From positions 63,969 to 127,968 of the forward strand of contig KV425607.1 in the NCBI GenBank assembly GCA_001632425.1: a stretch of 64,000 bases of DNA, read 5' to 3'. The DNA is from Neolentinus lepideus HHB14362 ss-1 (lineage: Eukaryota > Basidiomycota > Agaricomycetes > Gloeophyllales > Gloeophyllaceae). Positions 35,555 to 47,400 of the stretch are shown here, piece by piece (position 1 is the stretch's first letter; each line of letters starts with the position of its first letter). A model generated the notes under the pieces. The model was not told the origin of the DNA, ran no database searches, and was given only the letters and a program-made list of their open reading frames with translations. A program made the position numbers and the translations under genes.

Positions 35555-37918
35555 TGTCTGAGCTGCGTGCCATCTCACTCAACCGGTTACTTTCTGGAAG
35601 TAAAGCTGTAGGAGCCAGGAACACCACTGCCTGGATTTGCATACCCAAACACCCCCACAAATGTCTTCTCAAATGTTCCAGTTACGGTGTTACAGTATCA
35701 TACCTCCAGAAGCACTTATCTAGCAGATTCAGGGTGTGCACTCGTTTGTCCAATATCAAACGTACCTAGTAACACATTATGACGGTGCCGCCATCAATGA
35801 ATAGAACTGCTGTACTTGACGGCATAAAGACAATACCGGTGCTCTGTAGTGGCTGAAACCGGAGACTTGCACTGGACTGTATCATGTCAGAGGGATGGAT
35901 GCACGATTATATCCATGGAAATGGCGTCTGATGTGCGTAGAGCATTCTATGGTGCGGGAAACGCAGCCACGGTGGGCGTTGCCTGTGCAGGACCTAGATT
36001 CACCAACATGAGTCATTGGCGTACTCCACCCCAATAACACTATTAGGAACGATCACTGACATAGTGATACGCTCTCCTGATCCCGTGTTTACGGAGCCAC
36101 AGCTCGAAGAGTATTGGCAAGCTCGCTTCTTACCAAGGGAAAACCATACTTACTAGAGGTATTGATCCAGCATGAAACAAGTATAATCTTGACGTATCAA
36201 TATCACCACGTCCAACAGAAGTTTGAACCCAGTACATGTCGCCTAGAAAACCGGTCAGACCTCTGCATTCATCGTATACTTTCGAAAGAGATACCACAGC
36301 TGCGTAGAATGCGTCGCGTACAGCAGCATACCTTCCACGTTTAGAAAACCAAGATCCGGGCTCCCTCTGAAATGATGCTATTGAGTAAACGACTCGCAAG
36401 ACTTGAGGGCTACCCACCGGCATTCCGTTTCAATCATGACATCGTATGATTCCTATGTTCAGTGCAGCGTGCGGAGGTAGGCTCAGGAACACTGTCCGCT
36501 GGAGAATTGCACCGCAGTAGGACATATATGTCAACGCCACGTTTCTGGGTAGCACTGTCGAGATGAGGTCGCATAGACTACTGGCATTTGCGAGTGTACA
36601 TCAATATTAGCAAATGCTATACTGTGGAGGTACGTGAATCGGCGGGACTGCAGCGTCTAGACTATCAATATTGTGAACGACACCGGCTGAGCATTAATCC
36701 GAATAATGTCACGTGAATCGCGACGTCATGATTTCTTCCCCTCTTCGGAGGCCCGAGGTGGTGGCGAAAGGGATGACAAATTTCCCGGTAAGGATTAAGT
36801 CTGCCACTATTAGTGTTTGGAGGAGTTTCTCCATTCAGCTCTATTGCTGGACTTTGTGATACTCTTGCTCCCAAACGTTGCCAGGTGAATGACTGAAACC
36901 AACGAGACGGTCTACTTGCTAAGCGGAATGGGTCGGAGTTGACCCTATCGTCAATTGCCGCCCGGTCACATCGCTTGTCTAAATTTTAAAAAAACCATGT
37001 ACAAGAATCATCGATAATATATGTCCGTGACCCTGCAATCTTGTTCCTAGAATCTTCTCACGGCCAACTGGCGACTTGAATAGAGTACCACACTCTGTCG
37101 TCCCCAATACCCTACTATCAAAAAACTTGCCACTGGCAATCAAAAGCGCTTGTCGTGAACCCGTTACTACATCCACTGCGCTCGGGCTGAAAAGGTGAAT
37201 AGTATTGCAGTAGAAGCGTTGACTAATCGTTTATGATCTAGGTGTGCCGAACAGAAAACTGATAGTGTCGACAGTCTCTATAGCCAGTAGTTGTTGGCTG
37301 TCATGATACATAGACCCTCGGCCTCAACGTAACTGTTGATCAATACATTAAATCAATGATCGGCGGTGGCCATCTCGGTGCCTGGATATTCCGAAGATAA
37401 AGCTCAGGGAAGCGCTGAAATATATACTTAGAAAGGGACACACCACAATAGATTCCCGAACAGCGTCTAGATGGTGCGACTGAGTACTGATCCTCGCGTG
37501 CGACATTCTGAAGGGATTCCATTTGGAGTGACGTCGCGTTTCTGACGGACGCACTGAATAGAAAAATCTGCGTGTCACGGCATCGTCTGCGTGATGCTGT
37601 GGAAGAGGCGTCCACGCAGATGTCTAGAGAGGTGCGTGGAAGACAGAAGATCAAGTTTGAAGAACGTACACTTGAGTTCGTATCATGGACGATAGAATTT
37701 AACGACCGAATAGTAGATACAAGATTGGATGGTAAGACCAGCACCTTCATTCCCCAAATAATTAGCTGGAGCCTTTGTCCTCCAACTCGAACGCAGTTTC
37801 AAGAATTTAAGGGCGTCAGTTCCTGCCACAGAATAAGGTATAAGCACTCTGCATCGGGTATGATTATCGATAAGGCTTACCTAGCAACGTTATTGTTATA
37901 TGGTGAATTGCCCCAGAA
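35555..37918. other. Spacer with an unassigned coding fragment
   Basis: No intact gene. A - strand frame at 36130-36423 reads like real protein for about 60 residues (GRYAAVRDAFYAAVVSLSK, LTGFLGDMYWVQT, GRGDIDTSRLYLFHAGS) and is followed by a good splice donor (ctagtaagt near 36150). I do not recognise the family; it is probably a relic of a larger gene. Frames at 37340-37750 show no domain. Confidence 0.35.
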
Positions 37919-38277
37919 TCAGTGTCCAGCTCTGTCCATCTCTTTAGCTGCAATTAATCGGTATGAGGCCTCGTTTTCGGCTGCAATTTTGGTGGGTCCA
38001 GTGCCTCTGCCCCACTCAATGCCGTCCACCACATATATAGTCGTCAGTAAGATCCTTGGTCATGATCTAACTACACACAGGTTGCGACAGACGTCCATGT
38101 TGGACTGTGCTTGGGACCTTCCGAAGTGGACTCGATCTCCAACCGTCCTGTAATCTCGGTTTGTTGAATCTTATTGTATAGGTTCATCTTGCAATCTAGA
38201 TACCGCATGTCAATCTTGTGCTCTGCACAGAATAAAGAGGTCTGTCCTTTAATTCTGTCTTCCTAAGCTCGGGCCAT
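37919..38277 (-). pseudogene. Decayed dsRBD microprotein gene, copy C
   Basis: The unit aligns with copy B over all three exons. The first exon (from ATG at 38277) has an in-frame TAG at codon 5 and has lost its GT donor. The 117-nt middle exon (38195-38079) is intact and encodes KMNLYNKIQQ, EGPKHSPTWTSVAT. The second intron has a good donor but no AG where the acceptor should be (an atatatgtgg stretch instead). The last exon still reads VDGIEWGRGTGPTKIAAEN, stopping at TGA 37921-37919. Three independent lesions make a functional product unlikely. Confidence 0.8.
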
Positions 38278-39876
38278 GTGTAGAATGAGTAGTATTGGTC
38301 GCTTGAGGTATAAAGGTAGGAAAACTCGGAAATGCGGTAGCGGATCCATGAGGACTCGTTTTGTATCTTTGAATGGCTGTCGCAGAAAAGATGTCATGCC
38401 CAAGGACACTACTATATGTGTCTGCGCAACAGACACTGGCAGAAACGGTAGCTAGCATTTCAAGCCGGAGCGCCTCGAGAACGACTTTTCTGGAAAGACA
38501 AGTACAGTACTTGCTGTACACGTTTCTCGGCGGACTCAGGGCTCAGCGCCGTGCGAAATTATGGCTGCAAGACTTACATCTGTACATTCCACTTCAAGGG
38601 GTGTATTGATCCATAGAAACGAAGCAGTGTTTGGGTCCGACCCAATGAACATCAAGCAGTGAAATCATCACTTTTGTTCGATAAGAATGGGGAGGATTGT
38701 TATGACGGCGTATGCTGCAGTGTGTATCATCGGAACAGTTTTTTTTTTTTTGTTCCGGTTTATTGTCTCCAGGGCATAGCCCTATGTTAGACTTTACATG
38801 ACATGTACATACAGCTCGATCGGAACAGTTCATCGCAGTATCAACCAGTATTTTGAAGTTTGTGTATCACTGGGAACGATACCTCCGACTCGACGTCCGG
38901 ACTCCGCGCCAAACATCGCGCCCATCAATGTCGGCAATCATCAACAGCCTCGCTTTTGACAGTGAAATATCCTAGTAGCCAGACCCAAGAGTTATTTTGA
39001 AAAAAGTATGGCGGCAAACTGGACTAAGCATCGCGCTGAGAGGATCGCCCACGAATATAGCATGACGTGAAACCATCCGCCGTCGTGTGCCCCTCTGAGA
39101 TATCCTGCGCTACATGGTTCTGAAATAATCACGTCCGAGCATAGCGTCTTGATGAGTTATCCGGGACTTCCTACGAGTCAATAAAGCCACTGGGGCATTG
39201 GGAGTAAGCAGTAAGCAATCTGGCCACACGTAGACACTACGACGCATCTGAGATCGAATCCCGATCCCCGATGGCACTCCCGTCTGGCAGAAAATGCAAG
39301 CATCGGACTCTGTGGATCTGAGAGTCTATGGCATATTTGTGAATTGGGATCTTCGACTATGGTGTTCGAAGCTTCATAAACCAGGACGCCGTCTCCAAGT
39401 CTTGAATTCGATCGGAACCATCTTCAATCTCCGCTTGATACTGAGATTCAATTCCACTAGTACCGGACGCGCCATCGGCCTAGGCCTGGTACGCTGTGCT
39501 GAACGCCCATGATCGTCCTTGCCAATTGCCTGGGGGCTATTTAATTGGATAACGTATCTCAGCGATTGTACTCAGAATGCTTCCATAGGCTGACCCGAAC
39601 CTAACTTGATGATAAAAGCACTCGTTTATGACCCGAATGCGCCCGAACCTCTGGAATCACAGCAGCAGTACATGGAATCCTCCAGAGGTGCGGAAAGTCG
39701 GTTCGAACATGCTAGGAGAAACTCATACTCTATTCCATCGAGGCACATCATACAAGGAGGATACTAGCAGCTGCAAGAATCAAGAACCGTTATCTAAGAA
39801 AATTCTACATGGCGCCAGATACAGCGATGAGGGATGGCGGAGGCATCTCCCGCGGATCGCCCCCCCAATAAAGGAA
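38278..39876. other. Spacer, no gene seen
   Basis: 1.6 kb without a supported gene. It contains a T homopolymer of about 13 bases near 38741-38753. Short frames (for example 39628-40002 +) have no domain and partly overlap copy D on the other strand. Confidence 0.45.
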
Positions 39877-40220
39877 TTAATTGGACCTCAACCTCATCAG
39901 AGCTTCGTAGGCAGCCTGCTCTTTGGCGGCACCCTGAGTTGGCCCGCTGCCGTTCCCGTATTGGATATTTCCGACTACAATCACAGTGAGTCTAGAACTT
40001 GACAACACACACATAGACCAATTAGCTTACCATAGGCTGTCGCACTCCAGGTCGGAGCATGCTGGGGCCCAGTATGAGACGTCTCCCAAGTCACTTTTCC
40101 GAAACTCGGATGGATTTGGAGCCAATTGTTTAACTCCATGCGGTGATCTGCATATTGGATATGTTGAAGAAATGACTATGTAACGGCATAGAATGAACAC
40201 TGACGATCTTGTTCGGACAT
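39877..40220 (-). CDS. Stand-alone dsRBD microprotein, copy D (76 aa)
   Basis: Exons 40220-40205, 40147-40031 (117 nt) and 39974-39877, introns 57 and 56 bp, all in phase; product 76 aa. The domain is complete: MELNNWLQIH helix, KVTWETSHTG strand, GPQHAPTWSATAYVGNIQYG, then SGPTQGAAKEQAAYEALMRL. This is the cleanest match to the dsRBD consensus of the four (GPxH loop, GxGP, AAKExAAxxAL), with TQGAAK in place of xKKxAK. The first exon has the same shape as in copy A: a 16-nt exon ending one base into a codon, with donor gtcagt. No signal peptide or second domain, so it is a cytosolic or nuclear RNA-binding or decoy protein by inference. Confidence 0.87.
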
Positions 40221-40297
40221 TGTTGTCCAGGAGTGTAGTTGACTGTCTCGAAGGCGTGTTGCCGTAGGTTTGGATATCCTGAGTGGATTACCCAGTC

Positions 40298-40304
40298 TTT
40301 TATA
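40298..40304 (-). promoter_or_regulatory. TATA box of dsRBD gene D
   Basis: TATAAAA on the - strand (in CATATAAAAGAC), 78 nt upstream of the ATG of copy D. Confidence 0.65.
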
Positions 40305-41499
40305 TGCCAGGGAACTGGCTGGCGGTGTCCATTGCCTCAGGTCTTTCCGAGCTTGGACGCCCACGATCCTAGCGCTACATCCTGTTGCTCTGTATCATCA
40401 TTCTGGTGGGAACAGCAATTTGGATGGAGGAGGTGACCACTTTGGACAATTTCAAAACAAGTGGCAGGTGAAGTAGATCACTTATCTGACGTATGATATG
40501 GCTGAAATATACACTATCATTATCACAGGTGACGCTGCTGTGTGCGGCATGAGGTAAAGGACGAGCTGTTCTCGTCAGCTCACTATGTCGGTTGTCAACG
40601 TTACCTCTACTTGAGGTTGAAGGCATAGTAGAAGATCATGAGCACGTTCTGGGTTATTACCGGAACGACATTGGGGTAGAAACTGTCTTGGTGCGCGGCA
40701 CAGGAGCTTGAAAAAGTGATGAGACGACGAGTGGAAGTCAGACTCTATGAACCTAGTTTCGCAACCGCCCCAGCGACAAATTGCGTCCAAGGCCATAGGT
40801 GGACCATCCTGCCCCGCGAAAGGAAGGCACGGTAGATGCAGAGGACATGTATTGGAAGAATACCAATGTTTTGGTAAGCCATGTAAGGTATCAAATGCCT
40901 GACGCTCCCGTTGAGATTTGTTCCTCGTCCAACTGTCAGCCAGGGATCTCAGCTTTCCAGTACAAGCTGGCCTCAGCGAAAGAAACAACTCGGCATCGGT
41001 GCGACGGGAAAGGCCGTTCCGAGATCAGTGATGAACTTGGAATTCACGGCGATACTGTTGTATAGTCCTCGGAAAACAGACGAACTGCCAAGCAAACGCC
41101 ATAATCAATATACCAGGAGGAACGTCGAGTAAGTGCCACAGAACCATAACCAGGAGGCAAGCTGTTTCAGTACCCCTTCGAAGATCTTGACGATAGACGC
41201 CTATCCAAAGATCAGCGGAGCGCCGCTTGGTACGGTTCCGTGCTGGTTATTGTATTGATCGTGATATCAGACGCGACACGCTCAGCAATTTGACGCGCAC
41301 TATCCAGCTAGCAACTAACATTCTAAATCCTCTACTTACCCATGACATGGATGTACTTATCCGTAAGGCTCGTGGCTCAGAAGCCCGACAGCTACGCGCA
41401 AGTGAAACTCGTCGATTGATTCGCATTTCCTCCAATATATGTAATGTCTTGCGGATACTCAAGCTAAGGTTCAAGCCACTGAATAAATGATATAACGAA
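40305..41499. other. Spacer, no gene recognised
   Basis: Overlapping frames of up to 137 codons (40575-40988 -) without domains. No dsRBD signature was found here on either strand. Confidence 0.4.
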
Positions 41500-43570
41500 G
41501 TTCAGAGGCTGCGCAGCACCCACTTTGCAGAGTGGCCTTGTAAATCCGGTCCCTTGAAACTGATTGTTGTTCTGATAATACGCAGCGATGACGTAGTCTG
41601 GAGCACCACCATCCTCTAGCCTGGTGACGATAGCAGACACCACGCTACGACAACGGCGGTATATCAGCAGATGCCTTCATAGGTACCTCCACCATAGGCG
41701 TTTGCACCGTAGCCGTTCTAGACGTAACAAAAATAACATGAGAGGACACTATTCAGATAACAGAGCGGACCAGACTGAAATATCAACACCGACATCAGTC
41801 CATCAGTCGGTCACGGCTCTCACATTTGCTGGCGCTAACCACTCACCAGTGTTGTATTCCAGGTAGTGGACAAGCGATAGTAATCACCAATGTTGAGCTA
41901 TGTTGCCGATTACATATAGGCGTGCACAGTCGCATAGTAATGCAGCGAATTCCCGGGGCCGATCAGCTGATCAGCACAACCAATGTAGTGTCTTTCCGTT
42001 GTGTTCGAGTCCAGCATAAGCAGATATATTCGTCTCTATAGCCTGCCTGCACATCAGTTGTGACCAAACTCAGCCGTGAGGGATGTACAAACGTTAAGGT
42101 TGACTGGTGATTCGCCGCCCATTTCAATGATGCTGTAATTCAGTATCGTAGGATCCCAGGTGGTGTCACTGCACACAAAGGTGTATCAGCTTCCGCGGAT
42201 GTCGGATCTGCAAGGGAAGCACCCACTTTAATATGAAGTATAGGTAGTAGTTCTGAGAGATCTGCGCGATAGTTAGTATCACTACGCCTTCCGGATAACT
42301 CCTCTGGGATAGTATCCACCTAATATATGTCTGATTAGTCTTGTAGTAAGCAGAATAAATTCGATGCAGTGCTTGTATCTGGACCGGATTCAGGCATGTA
42401 GAAGCATTCTGACTCGGTCGGCACACAAGCGTCTCAGGTCGGAAGCTGTGATCAAGTAAGTAAATGCTCATACAAGGGAACAGATGCACTTGCACATGAG
42501 CGGATTATTGATGATTCCGATTGTCACCTCGCAGGACGTGATGAAAACGATCTACACAGAAATGATCCAAATATGAGGACAAGACTAACTCCCGTCCGAA
42601 TGGATAAGCGATCAGTTAGGAAAGGCACTCAACGTAGCGCACCATTCAATCGAAGTCCTCGGGAAATTCCTGGACCTTCTTGAGGCTGTTTATGTTCAGC
42701 ATGGTTCGCAGTGCCCAAACTCCAATTAGATGGTTACTCGCCCTCGCCCTCCGCCTACAAGGTTTGGAACCAAATATTTTCATTTAGGAATGCAGTAACC
42801 GGCGATAGAGCACACGCACCAGCAGAATAGCCCTTGTAGGAGGACTTGTCCGCAGGTTTACCGTAATCTTGCACCACTACCTGCTTTCCCGCTCCTACGC
42901 CCAAGTGCAGAGCTCTCCACCGCCAGTCAATTATGACATTCCGGGTTCGTCGCCTCCAAAATAATTCCATCGCTGACAATTAACTGATGCACGTCATTAT
43001 GTGGGCCACCCCACGTCCCGCCAAGGGTGCTAGAACTGTGGCTCGGATCCGTGGACGATCCTACAACTGCGACACAGGGTGTCAAAAATACTGAATGTAC
43101 ATCCTTCATTCATTGCAACAAAGCCAAAATCATCCACATTTACTGCATAATGCGGTGTTTTGAGTCCTTTCCTACAGTGAATATGATTGTCTCACCGCCG
43201 CTTCCCAAATCCTAATTACCGAAGCCTAACAAGCGGTCGTTCCAAGCATCCAGAAGGCAAACCACCTCTGTATTGGCATTCTTCCTAGCGGTTACGTTCG
43301 GTGTGATCGCCAATTGGACATCTGCCCAATTCAAGATTCGCAACCTGCCACAATGTGACTTATTAACTTACGACAGAATTCAGGGAGAGTATCCATATCA
43401 ATGCTCGAGAATCCATTTGTGGGACCCCCCGCATCGTAGTACGCGGTGCCGATGACAGCCACGTCTGTGCTATTCTGGAGATCTGTACATGCTGGGCATT
43501 TAGCTTCTCAGAGTTCTGCTGCGTTTCCATATGTCCAAGGCTAAGGCGTATAGCGTGACGAGAAGGCCAG
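41500..43570 (-). pseudogene. Tannase / feruloyl esterase family pseudogene
   Basis: Read on the - strand, successive pieces in different frames match the tannase family in order. N-terminal part: TDVAVIGTAYYDAGGPTNGF (about 43470-43410) and VQLAITPNVTARKNANTEV, then DAWNDRLLGFGN (about 43250-43210). Middle: GTWGGPHNDVHQ (about 43020) and IDWRWRALHLGVGAGKQVVV with GYSAGA where the family has GCSTGG, the catalytic serine motif (about 42930-42815). C-terminal part: WDPTILNYSIIEMGGE (about 42150-42105), ADQLIGPGNSLHYYA (about 41975-41930), YGANAYGGGTYEG and LEDGGAPDYVIAAYY, then TGFTRPLC. In-frame stops (for example after GFGN) and frame changes between pieces show decay. The active family is secreted and hydrolyses ester bonds of plant phenolics. 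Confidence 0.85.
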
Positions 43571-44492
43571 TGAGAACACGCGTACGTATAACCACGGAGG
43601 GCCAAAGACAAACAGGTCTCACACAGCGTCGTATAGACGAGCGCGACAGTTCTAACTTCTACTCGGATATTCTAGATGTGACGATCGTCATGGGTTATCC
43701 CTATGAGAAGTGGAACCATGAAACAGCAAACTTTGTTACAGTTCGTTTCGCATTCTGGGTAACCTAGCTTGGGAGATGCAGCTGTGCAGTGCGACTCGAC
43801 GTATAGTACTATTGGTGGGTAATTAACTTGATTCTCGAACTTCAGATAGGTTGTGATTTACAGTATTCGTGTCAAAGACGGCGCTGAGAGATAGCGCTAC
43901 GGACACAAAGTCCCAAAAGGTCCCAAACGACCTTTCTATTTGAATTTTGAAACTCGGATAATATCACAACCCTAAAATTTCAATTAAATCAAACAAAGAC
44001 GGCCGCAGGCGGCTTCTCGCATATATAGAAAGATTACTTCTCCATGGTTAGGGCTCGGTAATGACTGATCTACATGAAATATAACAAAAAAAAGAAAAAA
44101 GGTGACCCGCGCCATACACTCATTGCAAAGTCGCTGAGAGTCCAAAGTACTGCTCAATTGACTCAAGAGTCATAAACTGAGTATGGGGATGAATATTGGT
44201 TGACCCGGCGTGCCAGATCAGACCGGCCGTGACGAAGCGCCGGCCGGCCGAATCCGCCCGAGGTCATAAATGCCAATGTCGGCGTCTCGAGCCGCTATCA
44301 TCATCTTTAGTCTCTACAGCCACTACGACAACGACAGCGAAGAAGACCTTGGAACTAGAGTAACGACAAGAAGGCTTTATACTAGTACTGGTGTCGATTG
44401 CTTTGGAGCGTTTCCGGCGGTGACTATCCGTGTAAATCTTTGTCTATCACCCTGTTCTAGGGGATCGCATCCTGCAAACTAACGGATCGTCA
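43571..44492. other. Intergenic, right border of the gene-poor island
   Basis: No supported gene. A 78-codon frame at 43531-43767 is antisense to the tannase relic and its upstream flank. An A-rich run (aaaaaaaagaaaaaa) lies near 44085-44100. The last 200 bp is the promoter of the coiled-coil gene. Confidence 0.45.
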
Positions 44493-47400
44493 ATGAAGGT
44501 TTTTGTGTCTATGTCGGGTCCCGAACAGCCTTTGACGGGACTGCTAATGACTGACGCAGACGTCAAGAATATTCAGACGAGCACTACTCAGACCGTCAAT
44601 CTCGCCACTGGTGTCATTCCTGTACCTCCTGTCTCCTTCGAAACCTTCAAATTCACCACCATCGGCAAGCCTCCATCTTTACTAACTCGATTTTCAGACG
44701 CAGACTCTGAGCTTTTATACCCTCCATCCTTATCCGAAAACGAGGAAACAGAGGTACCTGCACAAGAGACGGACATCAAGGAAACGAAACCTATGTCTAG
44801 ACTATCACTAATGGAGACTCTGGTCAGCGTTGCGGCCGACGACCAGGGCTTGTCCCCAGATTCAAGTATACACCCGGTGTCTCAATCACGCAGCAGTTTA
44901 CCATTGTTCTTACCTTCAGACTCTGTATCGCCTCAGAGTCGAAGCCGGACGCACACTACTGAATCTCATATTGCTACACTGCCCTCTTGTCTTGCGGTTA
45001 GCCCTCCTGGGCAGCCTATCTTGCCATCGATGCATGTCGGCGATTCTCGTGCTGCGATGCAACCTAATCCGCTGGGTTCCCAGGTTCCTGAGGCCCCTTC
45101 TGTGTCCATTCACATCGATCCTGGCCTCGCTTCTGACGCTACCATCAGTCTATTAGGCAATGGGGTAACGCAGTCTACGTTGACTGCGATCCTTACTCCT
45201 TTCAAACGCAAGGCCGCGGAAGAGGTAGCCGAACGGAATTCGCTCTACGCGCGTGTTCAGATCAGTCACAACGACGTCTCCTCGTTCGCGGACAAGGTTT
45301 CAGAGAGTCTAGAGCAGTTAAAACAAAAGGTTCGCGAGTATCACGATGCTGTGGAGAGTATGACAAGGCAGCATAGTGTCTCTCTGTTGAAGGATGAAAT
45401 CTTGGAAAGGGTCGCTATAGCCGCAATTGAGGAGTACAGGAAGCAAGTCAATCAAGTAGTGCGCGCGCGAAGACTCGAAGAGGAGCGTCGTCTAGCGGAA
45501 CTAGCCGCTGCTGCCGAGACTCGTCGACTCGAGGAGGATAAACGCAAAGCTGCGCAAGCTGCTGCTGAAGCGGAAGCCCGTAGAGTCGCAGAAGAGCGTC
45601 AACGGGTCGCTGAAGCAGAGGCAGCCGTCGAGGCTGAAGCTCGTAGACTTGCAGAAGAGCGTCGGCAGGCTGAGCTCGCCGAGGCTGCGAAGATGAAGCT
45701 CGAAGGAGAGCGGCGAGCGGCAGAACTTCGGGCTTTGGAGGAGAGGCGGGCCGAGGAAGCTGCGGCTCGTGACCGTGAAGCTGCGCTACGGAGAGAGCAG
45801 GAGGAGGCCCGGAAGCGTGCTGCTGAGTATGAAGCGAAGCGAGCAGCGATGGAGGCAGAGAGGAATCGGCAGGCTGACGCAAATGCTGCGCGGATTCGCG
45901 AGAAGCTGCAGGGGAAGATGGTCAAGGAGAAGCAAGAGATGGAGAGGTCTGCCAGTCAGACGCCTCCGAAGGTTAACGACGCGCCTTCGTCTGCAGTATC
46001 TTGCAGTCAAATCTCGGATACGAGCTCTTCACCCTCGCAAGAGAGAATATTATCCAGCGGTGTCAAAGTCGTTGTCGCATCTCCCACCGGAACACATCCC
46101 CCCTCCCCTATTACCTCTGCTATTCCAAACACTCTCCCTCCTGGACCTGCGGTCCATATCGCAAGCACTAAATCGACCTCTGCTGTGCCAACTCGTGCGT
46201 CCAAGGCCACGGTCAGTGGGGGCTTCGTGCCCGCCCAGACGCAAGTTGGCAAGACCGTGTCTACAGACATGCCCTTCAGTTCAATCCATCTTGCGTCTGA
46301 AACTAAGCGAGCATCAGCGTCCACCCCTGTCAGTGCCCCTATGAACGCTCCAGCACAAGGTGAGACGGTCGCTCCGGAAACTTCCTCTGTTCCTTCGCAA
46401 CTGCGAGCGAAAGCGCGAACAAAGAAAGTACAAGATAGCCGTAAGACCATCGTCAAGACAGATCCTGATACTGCAGCACCCTCCGCTGCAGTCGCCAATC
46501 AAGGAACCCAAGGAAAGAAGGTCTCAAAAAAGGCAAAGCGCGTGCCTCCTATAACGACTCAGGTCCCCGTGAAGCGTGAGGCTTTGCAGAGCGACCTTCC
46601 TAATACTCAACCGATGCCAGAAGTCCAGTCACCTGCAAGTACTGCAGAGCCTCGGGGTGTCGTGCAGCAAAGAGACAGCCGACTCAATGATTCGAACACA
46701 TCTGGCACACAGGTATATCCGGCGTTTGCATCGAATCGTGCCCCCGCTGCTCCTGAGCTGGTTGGTCCAGTCAGAACGGCGACGAATCGCAATGCCTCGA
46801 CAGCATCCCCAGCTTCCGCCAACAGTGCACTCCCTCGTACTGGTCACTCTCTACCCTCACGCCCCGCTACCCCTCTAGCTGAGCCAATGCGTCGTCCCCA
46901 AGGGCTGACAGTAATCGTGCCCAGTGGAGATAATATTGACGCTGGTCATCCTCCGCCGAGCGCTTCCGGTTCACGTGGGCGCCACACTCCCCCGGCACGA
47001 GGAAAGCAGAGTAGACGGGTGGATCATTACTCTCCTCCCCCTCGCTATGGAGGATGGCCTCGCGAGCATCCAGACCATTACTCGCCTCCCCCAGAACGTC
47101 GAGATTTGTCGCCACCGCCATTTGACACCATGCGCAAACGACCTCGAGAGGATGATCCTTGGAGGCCGGAGGAGGACCTGCCTTTGAGACAGCGACCCCG
47201 TTACGACGACGGACCCAGCTATGTCGATAGAGCTAGGACACCCCCACTTCCCGATACTCGTTACCTTGACGCTCGGCGTGCTATCTCACCTTCCGATTCG
47301 AATCCCCGGGGCCGTGACTGGGAACCGTGGCATCAAATCACGAGGCACGACGACTACCCGGATCCCTGGCAGCGTCCCATTCTTCCTCCTCCGCCCAGAC

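Noticed and set aside
38741..38753. Run of about 13 T bases as a retroposon poly(A) tail
   Set aside because: No target-site duplication, no reverse-transcriptase relic and no processed gene copy next to it.
45448..46878. Long open frames opposite and beside the coiled-coil gene
   Set aside because: Shadows caused by Ala/Glu/Arg-rich codons; no domain and no start or splice logic.
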